Below, in pieces: positions 12,201 through 27,200 of a DNA stretch of 64,000 bases; position 1 is the first letter of the stretch; every line of letters begins with the position of its first letter. The stretch is taken from positions 601,772,709-601,836,708 of the forward strand of contig NC_081413.1 of the NCBI RefSeq assembly GCF_030272615.1. The letters run 5' to 3'. The translations under genes were made by a program, and so were the position numbers. The stretch comes from Cryptomeria japonica (taxonomy: Eukaryota > Streptophyta > Pinopsida > Cupressales > Cupressaceae). The notes beneath the pieces are model-generated. The model ran no database searches and was not told where the DNA came from. It saw only the letters and a list, made by a program, of their open reading frames with translations.

Positions 12201-15200
12201 AATCTCAATTAAGAATTATGCTCTTCTTGTCCATTTGGCAGAATTTCCAACCAAATTGTAATGCAACAGCTAGAACCAATCTGACTATCGCCATCTTTCT
12301 ATTAAAGCAAAGGTCTCCTCATTCTCTATACACTCTGGCTGAGAAAACCCCTTAGCCATCATCATCGCTAGTACTTTGCCTTGCATGCCCATTTACACCC
12401 AGTGGCGTTCTCTCCCGATGATAATTCACATAGAACTCAAGTTTTGTCTTTTTGTTTTAAATCATATTCCATCTGCATGGACATTTTCCATTCATTTGTC
12501 CACTTTGCTTGATCATACAAATTAGTCTCCCATAAACGATAATCATCAAAACAAAGTTAGAAAATGTTGAATTATCATAAAAATTCAGTGAAGCATACAC
12601 TTTCTTACTTTGTCTTAGGACTCCAACCTAAAGTGCCTTTATAGAGCTTACCCTCTTCAGCTACTTCTACAGTAGAATAATTTTTTTATTCTCACTCGTG
12701 TCTGTCCTTTACAAACATAGCTTTGTGCTGACCTGTAAACAACCTTAATTGACGACAATTCAGCCTCAAAACTCTAAATGTGAGGCATTTATGTCCTATC
12801 AGCATCATGTTGCCTCTCTACATTCCTACATATTACCCTGAACCTAATCAAGCATGAAGCATATAAACAAGGCTGTCATGTCCCTCCCTTTGTGAGTCAG
12901 CTTCCAGTGCCCTAATAAATAAAGGTGTTTTTTAACAAGTATTTGATGGTTGTCACACCTCAAATCTTAGATCAGGAATTAATTGTATCAGGTGGAAGAG
13001 GGTTTGGGTTCTATTGATTAACCAGCCGCTATACATAAACCCTTGAAAAAAGGATTATCTGAGAACAGCAATAGGATCAGAATTACTGTTCACAATTAAG
13101 AATTTGCAAACTCTTTCAAGAAAGTAGATTTTCACAGATCTCCAAACCAGGTTCAGAACTTTGTTCAAACTCAGATCTTAGTCGGTGATTTTAAGTGCTA
13201 AGGTGTTTTTAGACCTTTTGGAGTTGTTTTCTCGCTCCTAGGAAGTTATTCAAGTTGATTTGTATCCCAATAGATTTCCTTGTGTTACGCTCCATTTTTT
13301 GATGAATATGCCCGAGTCTAGATGAGTTTTATTGAGTTTCGAAATTTCCTAGTGATTTTGAGTGGAAAAATCATAATTTTCCGGATGAAAATCCATATTC
13401 TAAGGGTTAAAAGGTCAAAATTCCATACTAGAGGTGCTTTTCCCCTCATATTCCTAACTACCCATGGTTTTCCCCACTCAAAATCCAAACTGGACATGGA
13501 TTTCCCTTGAAATCAAGGGAAATCCATACTTGCCTCGATTTTCCACCACTTTTAATCCATACTAGGATTGATTTTCCCCTGGATGCATTAAATTTTGACT
13601 GTGTTAGGATTTATCCTGACTACCCACGTTTTTCCACCAGGGAGTATGGATAGGATTGCGGATGACATTTGTCTTGATTCCACACCTAGGTTGATTTTCC
13701 ACCAAGACTTTTGTGACAAGTTTTGAGGATTTTTGTGCAAACACTCAGTCCCGATTTTCCACTGAGAGAGATTTTCTAATGTTTTGAGTCCAGATTTTCA
13801 TCCAGACTGGGGTCGTTTTTCCACCAGAGGGGTATTTTTGTGTGATGACTTAATTTTGAGTGGAACTTTTCATTCCACACCTAGATCGATTTTCCCCTAG
13901 CCCCATTTTATGCACGTTTGATGATTTTCAAAGGGATTTTTCTATCCCTACTGAAATCAATTTTCCCCTAAGGGGATATTTGATGATTTTAAGTGATTTT
14001 TGTGACGATTTTTTAATCCTTACTGGGATCGATTTTCCCCAATTGGCCCATTTTGGATTTAAATTGAAATATTTTAATAAAATGAGCCCCATTTAATTGT
14101 TTTTTAATGAAAGGCGATGATTATTATTTAAAAAATAAAAAAAACAATTAATGATTTGCAATAAGCATTTAATGTTTTCAACCTTCTAGAAGCAAATCAG
14201 TTTCACCAAGCAAGTATAAGAACAAGAATTTTATCCCACATTGCTTGTGTGGTGAGATTTGATAGTGAAAGTGAGTTCAAATAAAGGGAAAGCCAGCATT
14301 ATTTTATTATTAAGTCTGCCAAGTGTGTCTATGCAAGGGCAATTTTCTCCATAGTTGGCGATTTTGGAGGGAGTGTTCAAGTAAAGTGATTGATTGAAGA
14401 CTCTTCTTGCTGCCATTTTTCCCCATTGGCATTCCATTTTCCAGCTGGGCAACATTTTGGTGGCTGCCATTGTTGATTGAATGCCACGATTTTTTGGTGA
14501 AATTCGCCATTTTTGTTGAGGTAGCGATTTTGTGCTTGGAGCTTCTACCTCCAAATTGGGGCGATTTTTCTTGATACCTCCGTCCTTGCTTGCTGTTCTC
14601 AGACCTAAGTTGGCAAAATTTGAATGCCATTGATGGCATTTTCAGACTTGTGTGAAGTGATGCCATAGCTTGAAATTTTCGATTTTGGTTTGGTGCCATA
14701 TTTTGGTGGCTGCCATTGTTCCTACTTGCTGTGGTTTCTGCAGATCTGAATTTTGACGCCATTGCTTCAGCTAGTTCGACCTCCATTGTTGGCTGATCAT
14801 CAATTTTCAGACTTAACTTTTATTGCCCAGCCAACCACAACTACATCGATTTACATTTGGAGACATTTTGGGGGCATTTTGAGATCATTTTCAGACCATT
14901 GGAGGGCTGTCACAGGTCTGCAACTTCGTTATTGGCTGCTTGTCCTTAGAAATTTAACTTTTACCAGCCATACCTATGTTTCTTAGTTTGATTGCTTTCG
15001 TCATCAAGACTGGTTTTTATCAAATTTGTGCATATTTCAAATGATTGTAACTTGTTTGAGAGGTTAATTTATTAGTTACAGGGCGTCTTCATATTTGTTG
15101 GCAGCCATTGTTGACTTCGGAAGGTGTCCTCAGACATAATTTTTGTGTGAAAACACATCCTTTCACATCTTTCCTTAGTCACTCTTGATTCGGTATACTC

Positions 15201-18200
15201 CTTTGCACTTTAATTTGCACAAAATTTCTAAGTATAAGGAGGTGTTGATTTCATGAGGGTTTCATACCCTAACCTTGTCACATTTCGTATTTAAATTGTT
15301 GAAATCTACCTAGAGTGTGGATTATTTTCCTGATTTCCATACCCTAATCAGTCTAAATCACTAAGAAGTCAAAAATTTTATTGAGAATATTATTATTTTT
15401 CCTAAAGTTCTAACTTCAAGCTTCATACAGGTGCGATGTCGAAGTCCGGACTTAAGGAAAGGAGAGAACAATGGAAGATACTGGAGACTGGACTCTATCC
15501 AGAATCCAAGATGTCATCCAGATGGAAGGAGATAACAGACACGAACATGCATTTCCTGAACCTGAACCTGATGCGACGGCGGATGTTCGGAGTTGGAAGC
15601 TAGATTCCTTCCCCAACGTATGTAAACATTATGAAGAGTGGTATTTTTTAAGCCACTGGATTTCCACAGTCCATACAGTGCAGTGAGCTTATCCTGGAGT
15701 GTGCACGATGTTATGATCCTCGCTCCCGAATGATCAAGACTCCTAAGGGCACTGTCATTGCCTACCTTGTTGAGGATGCGATTGCTGAAGTGTTTGGAAT
15801 TCCACGTGGAGCAAACATGAAGGATGTAACTAAAGATGAATATGAAGATTGATATACAAAGAAGATGGATGCGTGTAAGACCATGGTGAATAAGGAGTGG
15901 ATGATCGAGCCTAGGCCTCATCATTACAAGGCTCCCAAGACACTCGTGCACAGATTTCAAAGAGGAATATAGTGATTTAGTATTCCTACTTAATCGAGTG
16001 ATGGGGATGCCACGGGGTGCAATATACGATGGATGGATTGTTCTATTTCACCCAAGATTGTCTAAGAGGAACATTGATAAATTGGTCTAGAATCATAAGT
16101 GACAATATGGACTTTCAGCTAAGGAATGTGGAGCGGTCCAAGTCATTTGCCATGACTTCCTATTTGGTATACTGCTTCCACGATTTGATATGTAGAGGTG
16201 AAGTCGAGAATGGGCAAGGACAATTTAGGAGTTATGATTGCTATCCCCAGCTGAACATGTATAGAATTGAAGATTATAAGAGAGTGAATGATGTATTCAC
16301 AATGTACATCATGCGAATGCTACAAGGCGAAATCCATAGGAGGTTGTCCAAGGAGGCAATGGAGCTAATAGAGAAATATGGATTGTGGTATATACAGTTT
16401 CCCACTTTCACATACCTTAGGATTCATGGGTTTCAATCTGAACCCTAAAAACTTCCTAGGTTTCCTTCCGACATAATGATCTTGTTGGAAGTGGTGAGAC
16501 AGCTTCTAGAGATTGATTCCATTCAGAAAGAGAAGCATAGGACAAGCATTACATTCCCTATTTCAGTTGGGAAAACGTTGGAGGTTTACTAGTCTGCCTT
16601 AGCTGCCAACACTGCAAGTGAGGAGCTTGAATTCTATCGATTTGCAACCTTCAAGAAAAGAGAAAGATTTGATCCAGATAAGAAAGTTGGAAGGATCAGG
16701 GGAGAGAAGTTCATCCACAAGGTAGACATAGAAAATTATTGGGCCAACTTGATGGACGAGCAGGCAGTGAAGAGACGAATGTGGTTCGGAATGTCAGTGG
16801 ATTTCATGAGGAAGTGTGGACTTTTCCTAATTCCTGATCAGGTGTTAGATGACAAAGATCATACGCATCCACAGTATAAAAATGAAATGAAGAAGGCGAT
16901 CTTATTGCCTAATTGGTCAGAGTCAGAGGAGATAGATTTGAAGATGTTGATGAGAGAGGTCTTGAGTTTCTCTCGTGCATGGGTGGGTATTCAGATGAAT
17001 AAGTTAGTTGATATGGGTGTTTCCTTCACTTATGAAAAGATGAAGTCGGAAGAATCCGCTTCCGAGGATGATCAGAGGACTATCAGTGATGTCAGGATTC
17101 ATGTGGATGAAGAGAGTCAAGCTCCCAAGAGAAGGAAAAACACACCAGGAGGAGTCAAGGCAAGAGGGAAGAAGGTTGAGAAGGTCAAAAAGAAGAAACA
17201 AACGACTATCATTCCTTCACCCCCTCTCAGTGTCTCATCAATCAAGGAAGTTGAAATGACAGAACAAAATAAGGAGACCCGACAATGTTCCAACACAGTG
17301 ATACTATCGAAGAATATTCAAGATTTACATGCCACAGCGACATCTGCTCCACCAAATAAGAATGATGATCAGTCGGGATCCCTTACTGTCCTTTTGGAAG
17401 TTAGTTTGGGAAATGAGGTATATGATTTGACCAGGAGTAATCATAATCCTGATGATGATGATGTTATCTCAGCATTGAGAGGGCTTGATCAAGAGATGTG
17501 TCTCGATGATGGTATGGAGATATCCGCTATTCCTGATTGGCTGATGAAAAGTATGGAAAAGAGTAAGAAAATGATAGAGGTACAGCCTATTGATAACATT
17601 GATGACTACTTAGCTAGGAGCAATAAGGAGCCAGAACCTAAGAAAGTTGAGATCTTGTCGCACATAGCTAGAGATGAGACAGGAATGCGAATGCGCAGGT
17701 GGTTGTTCCTATTGGAGGTGTGACGGCAGACATTGCTACTCCTATGGATTTCCAGATTACTTAAGTTGCCCTTGATCGTACTACAAGACAACAAGAGTTT
17801 AAGGAAGTTGGTGATAACCTTAGGGTGACCAACGCAAGGTTGGATAGAGAGATTGAAGAGAAGGAGAAGTACAGAGAAGAGAATATCAGACTTAGAGAGT
17901 ATATTGTGGGGATAAGGCGTGAGAATCCCACCCTTATTTCCCCTATTGCGGTTGATCATGGACTACATTCACACTATGAGGCAGCGAGAGATACACTCAC
18001 GGAGGTGGAGAAGTGGATTGAAAGTACAAGAAGACAAGCGGATGATTTCCTTACTCAGTTTGTCCAGGCATATGATAGGACAATAGGGCTCATGTTTAGA
18101 ATCCAATATTTGGATTGAGTTTGAGAAGAATTCCAACCTATCCAGGAGAGGACTATTCCACGCCTCAAAGCTTTGAAGAACATTCCCAAGTCCACATTGA

Positions 18201-21200
18201 TCAGTGAGAATATTGTGCACAGTGGAGACAGATACGATTTCCATGGCTGGTATTGTTCATTGGCCATGAAGAAATCAACTTATGAGAACACCCAACTGAG
18301 TTGTATAGAGATGGAAGGATCAATTCAGGATATTCAGTTGAAGATCCTTGCCTCAATTGAGGAGTTATTGAGTGTTGAAGTTAGTGATGCTAGTGGTTTA
18401 CACTAAGCCGAATTAAGAGACAAGATGAAACTTATGTATTTTTGTTAGTTGGACTCTTTGAAGAAGAGTCAGATGGATGATTTGGTCTCTTTGTTGATTC
18501 ATGTTCATAGTTCGCAGAAGCTCATGCCAGATTGGGAGAACACTTTGGACGCTTGCTCGGATTCATTGGACATGATTGATTTGTAGTAAGATACCTTACC
18601 TAGCATTTCCATGGAGTTAGATTTTGTATTGGCTAGATTCTTGGAGTATGCTAGGAGAGAGAGATGCAAGGAGGAATCTTCTAGAAGATTCCCTATTTGA
18701 TGACTAGGTATCTTTCTATTGGGCCATGTGTAGGTGGCACCATTTTTTATGTAAACCCTAATTAGGGCAATTCTAGGGTTTTGTTGGCATGATCTTGGCC
18801 CTTGATTTAGTTTTAATCTTGGCCATCCATTTTGTATGAGAATCTATATATACCTCATTATCTCTCATTTGTAAGGGAGTTTTTGTAGAATTCTTGGTAT
18901 ATGCTATAGCTATTGAATCTAAATCATTGTTCAATTATTGGTGATTTTGCTCTTCAAATGTTGTCTTTGCATTCATGGTTCTCAATTCCTCCAAGTTATA
19001 TTAAAATTTGTTTTCATGTTTGTTAGATTGAGTGAAAGATTTGTTGAGTATATTTGTGTGGAATCCTTAATCCATACCACTAGCCTCTTGTCGTTGGTAA
19101 GTGCGCCTTGTGTGGTCAATTGGAAATTTGAGTAAGCTTAACTTCAATTATTATGCATCCCTTGACAAGCGTAAACTTGGATGGTGTTAAATGTGTGATT
19201 ATAATAGTCTGAAAATCAATAAGTATACCTTAGATGATTGCATTGAGCTTGTGTCAATACCTGTTTGTGAGACCTTGCCTAGTTCGATTCCACTAGATTT
19301 ATTCATCATTTCCTACATTCCTAGGCTTAGAATAGATTTCTTGAAGCCTATTTCTTTTGCCCATTTTTTAGTAAGAATTAAGTCCGGAGCTACATTGCTA
19401 AATCCTAAGTTGTCAGCACACATATTCCACATATTTCATGATCAAAGAAGATAATTCAAACATTTGTGTAAGTCCCCAAGTGAACACGGCAATTCAAATC
19501 GACCATTGAGTTAACCACTCGTCAAGCCCTGACATGTAGAAACCTTGGAATCATTTTAGTTGATCATACCCTTAGCATCTGAGGTGATTTTGTTCAAGAG
19601 AGGGTAAATTACCTTGGCATTTTATTCTGAAATGTTATGTGCATAAAACACACATCAACACCACCCACATAATTCGCTTTAGTAAATTGCCCCTTCAAAT
19701 ATTCATGCCGAGTGTGTGTGTCATAATGCATGGTAAGCTTCGAGTTTATTTGCCCTCAACTTATATCACAGTTTACCAATATTTAGTATTGAGAACTCAT
19801 TGATTAATAAAATAATCACCACCAATGACTTAAGAATGATATAGGCTCAAAATAGTGGCTAAAGTAATATTCAGAAGTATGTTAACCTTTAAAACGAGCT
19901 ACATGGCAATGTATCCATTCTCACTTCTGAATCAATAATAAACTCTGCAAACATCTTTATTGATAGAACTTATCTTCAAATTTGTCTCCAATGGAGACTT
20001 CACAAATTTGCCCTAGTTGTGAACTTCGTTGTAAATCCACTCCCAGGAAGAGCTAAGTTTTTGTCCAACCCTCTTGTCAAACTCTTGAAGGTTTTCGTCT
20101 CCAGAAATCACAAAGCATTTATCAAATCCCAAGCATGCCTTTGCCACAACCCCAAGACCTCCTTATAAAGCACTCTAGGAAACATCTAGAAGATCGGGCC
20201 TACTAGAGAACTTTATTTAATAAAGTGACCTTATAAAAATATTTTATTATTTAATTAAATTAATAAATATTAAGTCATCGTTTGAATATTTTATTTATTT
20301 TTTGATAACTTAATAAAATTAATTTAATTAATTAATTGTCACTTAAAAAATTGGGGACATTACAAGCTAATGGATGATCTAAGGATTATGAATCCCAAAG
20401 AGATGAATTGAAACCCTCGCATTAGCAAAGATTTGGTTAAAAATCATCATTGCTTGAGGACAAGCAAATTTGGGGAGGGTGGACTGTAACGCCCCCACCA
20501 TAGGGAAGATATCAATACTCAAAAAAATGGTCTTATTAATAAGACTTCGCCATTTTTTGCCTTTCCTAAAACTGTATCTAGGCATTAATACCCAGCAAAC
20601 CATTGGCAAATCAATTTGGCACCAACTAAATTAAGAAAGCTTAAGGATTGTTATATTAATATGGGTCTCCACAATGACTAATGAGGTGCGACTACACCAA
20701 ACAGCCACAGGTGATGAGTAAAGAGGCATGGTCAGTGATTACATTAAGATGACTAATGATAGTTAAAGGGCAGAGGTCATAATAATAAGAGACACCACCT
20801 TTGAAAAGGAGACATGTTTAGTAGGGATGTGACTCTCCAATACCAAGGCAGATCGGAAGTCGGAGAAGGGGCATCAAGGAAAAGAACTGGATAAGGATTG
20901 AGATTCAAAAAGAGCAGACCAATTCTGATTATACTATCAGGCGTAGAAGTCCGATCAGAAGTCATTAATTATTCCAGGCTATAGCAGTATTATTCAATGT
21001 GGATCAAATATCAAGGAAGACAATCGATCAAGACAGACAAAGGCATCTGCAGCAATCAGTAAAAAGGGACACAAATACTGTTAATGCATTGGTAGCTTCT
21101 GCAAGATAAGATTTTCCTAACTCGTTAATCTCCCCTGTTTTAGTCTACTCATCTATACTATTAGATTATCTGATTTATGCTTTCCGAACTGAATATGTTT

Positions 21201-24200
21201 AGCAGACTGTAACCTTTGATCTTGATTATGATATTGATATTGGATAAAATGGATTAAGATCGACGACCTGCTTAACACAGTTAAGCGTCGATCTAAATGC
21301 TATCGGGCTAGTAACCTGATAGCATATTAATGTCGATTCATTAATGAATCGGCATTAATATACTATCGGGGTATTAACCCGATAGCATATAATGCTATTA
21401 GTTATTGTTATTGTTTGCCTTGACACCAATTCATTATCGGGTGTGTTTATAACCCATTATCATTTGCTTTGACACCGATTCATTATCGGGTGTGTTGATA
21501 ATCCATTATCATTTGCTTTGATACTGATACATTTCGGTTGTGTTTATATCGATCTATTAACATATACTAATGGCACCGATTAGTTATCATAAACACCGAA
21601 GTAAATCAGTAGACAGTCACGACCAAGTGACATCTTGGTCGGACATGTCTAAAAGACATGTCCGATCAAGGTGCCACTTGATCGTGGCTGCCTTGCTATA
21701 TATACATCATTCAAAAGAAAAGGAAGACATTGAAATCGATACATGTTCTTCCTTCAGACCTGCAGAAAAGAAAGACGATAATATTATTGTCATAATAATA
21801 ATACCAAAATCAGAAATACACTATCTAGCATATAACTTGTTTATTAGATTGGAAATTGCAATAACTTTTACATGGTATTAGAGCCAAGTTGATCGAACTT
21901 GAGGCTATTCAATTTTGTGAATAATTTAAGAACAAGGTTATATACTACATCACATTTCTCCAATGGCCAACGCTATCAGATTCGAAGACAGACTCGGAGG
22001 TGGCGATGATTTTTCAGCCTGGAAGTTCAGAATCCAGATGATCTTAAAAGAGAACAAAGTAGATTCATTTGTTCAAACTAAAAATGATCAACCTAAAAAT
22101 GAACCTGACAAAACCGCATGGACTGAAGGAAATGAAAAAGCCATCAAAATAATAGTTGATGGGGTGAGAAACAACATAATGCCCATCATAAGAAAACATC
22201 AGACAGCCTATAAAATGTTCAAAGCACTTGAAAGCACATTTGAGATATCGAATGCAAGTCGAACTCTGGCATTAAAACGAGAAATAAATCATATCACCAT
22301 GAACAAGAGGGAGACAATCAACGCCTACTTTATGTGGATATCAACTCTAAGAGATGAACTAGCAACTCTGGATTACGAGATCAAAAACAAAGAGTTAACA
22401 CTCATTGCTCTAGATGGGTTGCCTAGTGGATGGAGTACATTCGTCCAAGGCATCAGTGCAAGGTCCAAATATCCTAAGTTTGAAAGATTAAGGGACGATT
22501 GTCTCCATGAAGAATCAATATTGAACAAGATGGGAATAAAACAAAAGAACATAGATGAAGACTTTCAAGTCCTAAATACTAACACAAATAAGACAACCAA
22601 GAAGAAGCAATTTAGGAAGAGGAAGGGTCATCAAGGCAAGAACACTTCAAAGAGAGACCTATCACATATTCAATGCTATAGGTGCGATAAGTTCGGGCAC
22701 TTTGTTGCAAAATGTCCAGAGAGAACCAAACAAGCCACATTTGCCAGAGCAGGAAAATCTAAAAGAGAAGATAACTCCTAGAACTGTGTCCTCTACTCAG
22801 CACTTACAAGCCATGCATCAAATAAGTCTAACTCCTGGGTGATTGACAGCGGTTCATCTAGACACATTACAGGGTTTAGAGAAGTGCTAGACTCCATGAC
22901 AGAGGATAATGAAGAGGAAGTAACCATCGGAGATGATTCCTCATATCCAGTTAGAGGAATTGGTTCCTGCACCATCAAACTGAAGACAGGCATATCATTG
23001 CAACTCGAAGGAGTATTGTATATCCCCAGCATCAAGAGAAATCTAGTCTCCATATCAGCCCTAAAAGATAACGGATACAGAGTAACCTTCATGGAGAACA
23101 AGGTGTTGGCTTGGACGAAAAATTCTTCCATTAAGAAAGTTAAAGTCATTGGTCAAAGACGAGGCTATTTGTATGAGCTGTGCACAGAGCCCAACCTAGC
23201 CCTGATTCACGAAGCAACAAATGCAAATGAGGTCTGGCATAGAAGACTAGGCCACCTGAATTATAGAGCTTTGTCATCTATGGGAAACCTTGTCATAGGT
23301 TTACCTAAGTTGCAGCAATATCGTTCACAGGCATGCAAGGGATGTGCCCTAGGTAAAAATATCAAGGGTGCCTTCCATAATAGTACTAGGAAAACAAGCA
23401 AAGTATTAGAGTTAATTCATTCTGATGTATGTGGACCTATGTCCGCTCCCTCTCTAGGAGGATGTTTGTATTATGTAATATTTGTTGATGACTACTCTAG
23501 GAAAACTTGGATCTACTTTCTGAAGTGTAAAGAATCAGAAGAGATCCTTAGTAGGTTTAAAGAGTTTAAATCACTGACAGAGAACTACTCAGGTAATAAA
23601 ATCAAAACCCTAAGGACTGATAATGGGGGGAATACACATCATAATTATTTAGAGATTTTTGTAAAAACTCAGGGATTAAGAGGGAGCTAACAATACCTTA
23701 TAATCCTCAACAAAATGGGGTAGCTGAGAGGAAAAATAGGACAATTGTAGAAGCTGCCAAAGCCATGATTCTTGATCAGAATCTAAATATCAATCTTTGG
23801 GTAGAAGCAACTAACACTGTTGTGTATATCCAAAACAGATGTCCTCACTCACATCTTGAAGATAAAACTCCTGAGGAAGTATTTACCAAACTAAAGCCAG
23901 ATATCAGCCACCTTAGGATATTTGGGTGTCCTGTCTATATACATGTACCTAAAGAAAAAAGACTAAAACTAGAACCTTCTGGAAAAAGGGGAATACTTGT
24001 AGGATATAGCGAAACATCCAAAGCCTATAGAATATATATACATGGTCAAAGAAATATTGAACTTAGTAGAGATGTAATCTTTGAAGAAGACTTAGCCTTC
24101 AAAAGAGCCCTAAGTACAATAGAGCTTGAAATCTATATACCCACTCCTAACATAGAAGAAGACCCCACTCCTGAGCTTCAGAGGGAGAATCCTGAGGAAA

Positions 24201-27200
24201 CCATAGGTGAAACTTCAAACACACCTAGAGAAAACCTCAAGAAAAGACCTCTATGGGCCACCAAGATTGTAGCAGAAGCTCAAAAGTTTGCTGCTCCTTC
24301 AGGAACCTTCAAGGAAAGCAAAAGACCAAATAAATTCACTAGCTATGTTGCTCTTATGAATGATCTCTCTAAATCTGATCCAAACAATGTATTAGATGCA
24401 CTTAAACATCAAGTATGGAAGGATGCCATGTCTGAAGAGTATCAATCCATTATGAAAAATGATGTTTGGGAGATTGTTCCTAGGCCAACTAAGAAATCTG
24501 TGGTTTCATCTAAATGGTTATTCAAAATCAAACATGTTGCAGACGACAGTATTGAGAAACACAAGGCCAGATTTGTAGCCAAAGGATTCTCACAAAGGGA
24601 GGGAATAGACTATGAAGAAACCTTTGCACCCGTTGCCAGGTATACATCAGTGAGAGCTGTATTAGCCATTGCAGCAACAAAAGGATGGAAGGTACACCAA
24701 ATGGATGTTAAGACAACATTTCTAAATGGTGAGATCTTAGAAGAAGTCTACCTAGAGCAACCTGAAGGGTTTGAAATTCATGATGCAGAGTCTCATGTGT
24801 GCAGACTTAAGAAAGCTCTCTATGGACTTAAACAGGCCCCCAGGGCCTGGTATGAAAGAATTGACACCTATCTCTCAGGACTGGGCTTCTATAAAAATGA
24901 TGCAGATCCTAATCTCTACTACAAAAGAAATAAAGATGATATGCTAATGTTGATTTTATATGTTGATGACTTATTAATCACAGGAAATGATCATCTTATA
25001 GATCAATGCAAGAATGATCTATCCAAAGAATTTGATATGAAGGACTTAGGACACTTTCATTACTTCCTAGGATTGGAAGTATGGCAGAATTCTGACAATA
25101 TTATACTAAACCAAGGAAAGTATACCTTGGACATTTTGATGAGATTCGGAATGCATAACTACAGACCTATGATGTCTCCCATGGAAACAAATTTACATAA
25201 ACTTAGGGAAGCAGCAACAGAGTCACAATCCATTGATCCTACACTCTACAGACAGATGATTGGGTCCCTAATGGATCTGGTGAATACAAGGCCAGATATC
25301 TGTTATGTTGTCAATGCCTTAAGTCAGTTTATGTGTGAGCCTAAGGAAATTCACTTGATTGCAGTGAAACACATTATGAGATACTTACAAGGTACTCTAA
25401 ACCTTGGTCTAAAATATGAAAAAGTCAATCTAGACCTACACGGATTTACAGACTCAGATTGGGCTGGGAGTGTGACTGACAGGAAAAGCACTTCAGGGTG
25501 TTGCTTCAGTTTAGGATCAGCCATGATATCTTGGATCAACAGAAAACAGTCTTCTGTAGCTCAGAGTTCCACCGAGGCCAAGTACATTGTAGCTTCCATG
25601 GCTGCTCGAGAAGCAATATGGCTTAGGAAGTTGCTTGTGGGACTATTTGGTGAACCCATGAAACCCATTGTCATTCATTGTGACAACCAAAGCTGCATAA
25701 AGCTTTCTATAAATCCACTATTTCATGACAGATCCAAGCATATTGAGATTCCATACCATTATGTGCGAGACATGGTAGACAAAAATGTGATCAAACTGGA
25801 ATATGTTAGCACAGGAGATCAGACTGCAGATATTCTGACCAAACCACTTTCCAGAGTGAAGGTTGATCACTTCAAAAAAGGTTTAGGTATGATAGAAAGG
25901 TAATCTGCTGTGTAAATAAGATGTTTAATGTGTAAACTTCTTTTGTCATGTTGGGACATTCTGGGTTTCACCCCCTGTGTTCATATCTAAGAGGTGACGA
26001 TCTCTCAGATTATGAACACTTGTATGTAGACATCATAAGGTGACGATCTCTCAGATTATGAACACTTGTATGTAGACATCATAAGGTGACGATCTTATGA
26101 TTCTCTAAATCAGTTATCATGATTGGATTTCTGGTATGTCATGGATGTGCCATGATGGTGTCGTGATAAAATATTTGTATAAAATGTTTGTGCACACATC
26201 ACAACCTGGATAAGACGAGAATCTAACCATTCCCATATGTTTATCCTTAGTATTGTGTGTTTAGGCAATACTGATATCACGTGTTTAGGTGATATCTTGT
26301 CATAATGAAATGATAAATCTTTTATATCACATGATTAGGTGATACTCTATGTCACATGCTTAGAGTGATGTTTTATATTTGTATATTATGTTCTGATGAT
26401 ACTTCATATCATATGTATAGATGATATATATTCTTAGAGATTGACATCATGGAAAAAGAAATGTGATGCAGGTTACTTTATCTATCTTCCAAAGCTAAGA
26501 GGGAGTGTTAATGCATTGATAGCTTCTGCAAGATAAGATTTTCCTAACTCGTTAATCTCCTATGTTTTGGTCTACTCATCTATACTATTAGATTATCTAA
26601 TTTATGCTTTCCGAACTGAATATGTTTATCAGACTGTTACCTTTGATCTTGATTATGATATTGATATTGGATAAAATGGATTAAGATCGACGACCTGCTT
26701 AACACAGTTAAGCGTCGATCTAAATGCTATCGGGCTAGTAACCCGATAGCATATTAATGTTGATTCATTAATGAATCGGCATTAATATACTATCAGGTAT
26801 TAACCCAATAGCATATAATGCTATTAGTTATTGTTATTGTTTGCCTTGACACCGATTCATTATCGGGTGTGTTTATAACACATTATCATTTGCTTTGACA
26901 CCGATTCATTATCGGATGTGTTGATAATCCATTATCATTTGCTTTGATACCGATTCATTTCGGTTGTGTTTATATCAATCTGTTAACATATACTAATGGC
27001 ACCGATTAGTTATCATAAACACCGAAGTAAATCGGTAGACAGTCACGACCAAGTGACATCTTGGTCGGACATGTCTAAAAGACATGTCCGATCAAGGTGC
27101 CACTTGATCGTGGCTGCCTTGCTATATATACATCATTCAAAAGAAAAGGAAGACATTGAAATCGATACATGTTCTTCCTTCAGACCTGCAGAAAAGAAAG

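Larger units (their letters stand above)
7490..12950 (-). mobile_element. Old Ty1-Copia remnant on the minus strand, split by an hAT insertion
   Basis: Reading minus, 12510-11880 decodes in patches as a Copia reverse transcriptase. AKWTNEWKMSMQ leads into the RT N terminus, then GFSQPE, and VYKLVKDLDS is followed by VILIFYLDNLIITCNKAS, where YLDN replaces the active-site YVDD. At 7670-7620 the end of pol reads QTADIFTKLAGLDKFGS followed by a stop. The 7762-11157 segment interrupts it. Stops and shifts run throughout and the active site is changed, so it is inactive. No LTR pair could be set, and the right-hand boundary near 12950 is a guess. Confidence 0.75.

Noticed and set aside
14231-14986. 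Minus- and plus-strand frames of 77-158 codons
   Set aside because: They overlap in different frames over a repeat-rich leader and have no recognisable domain.
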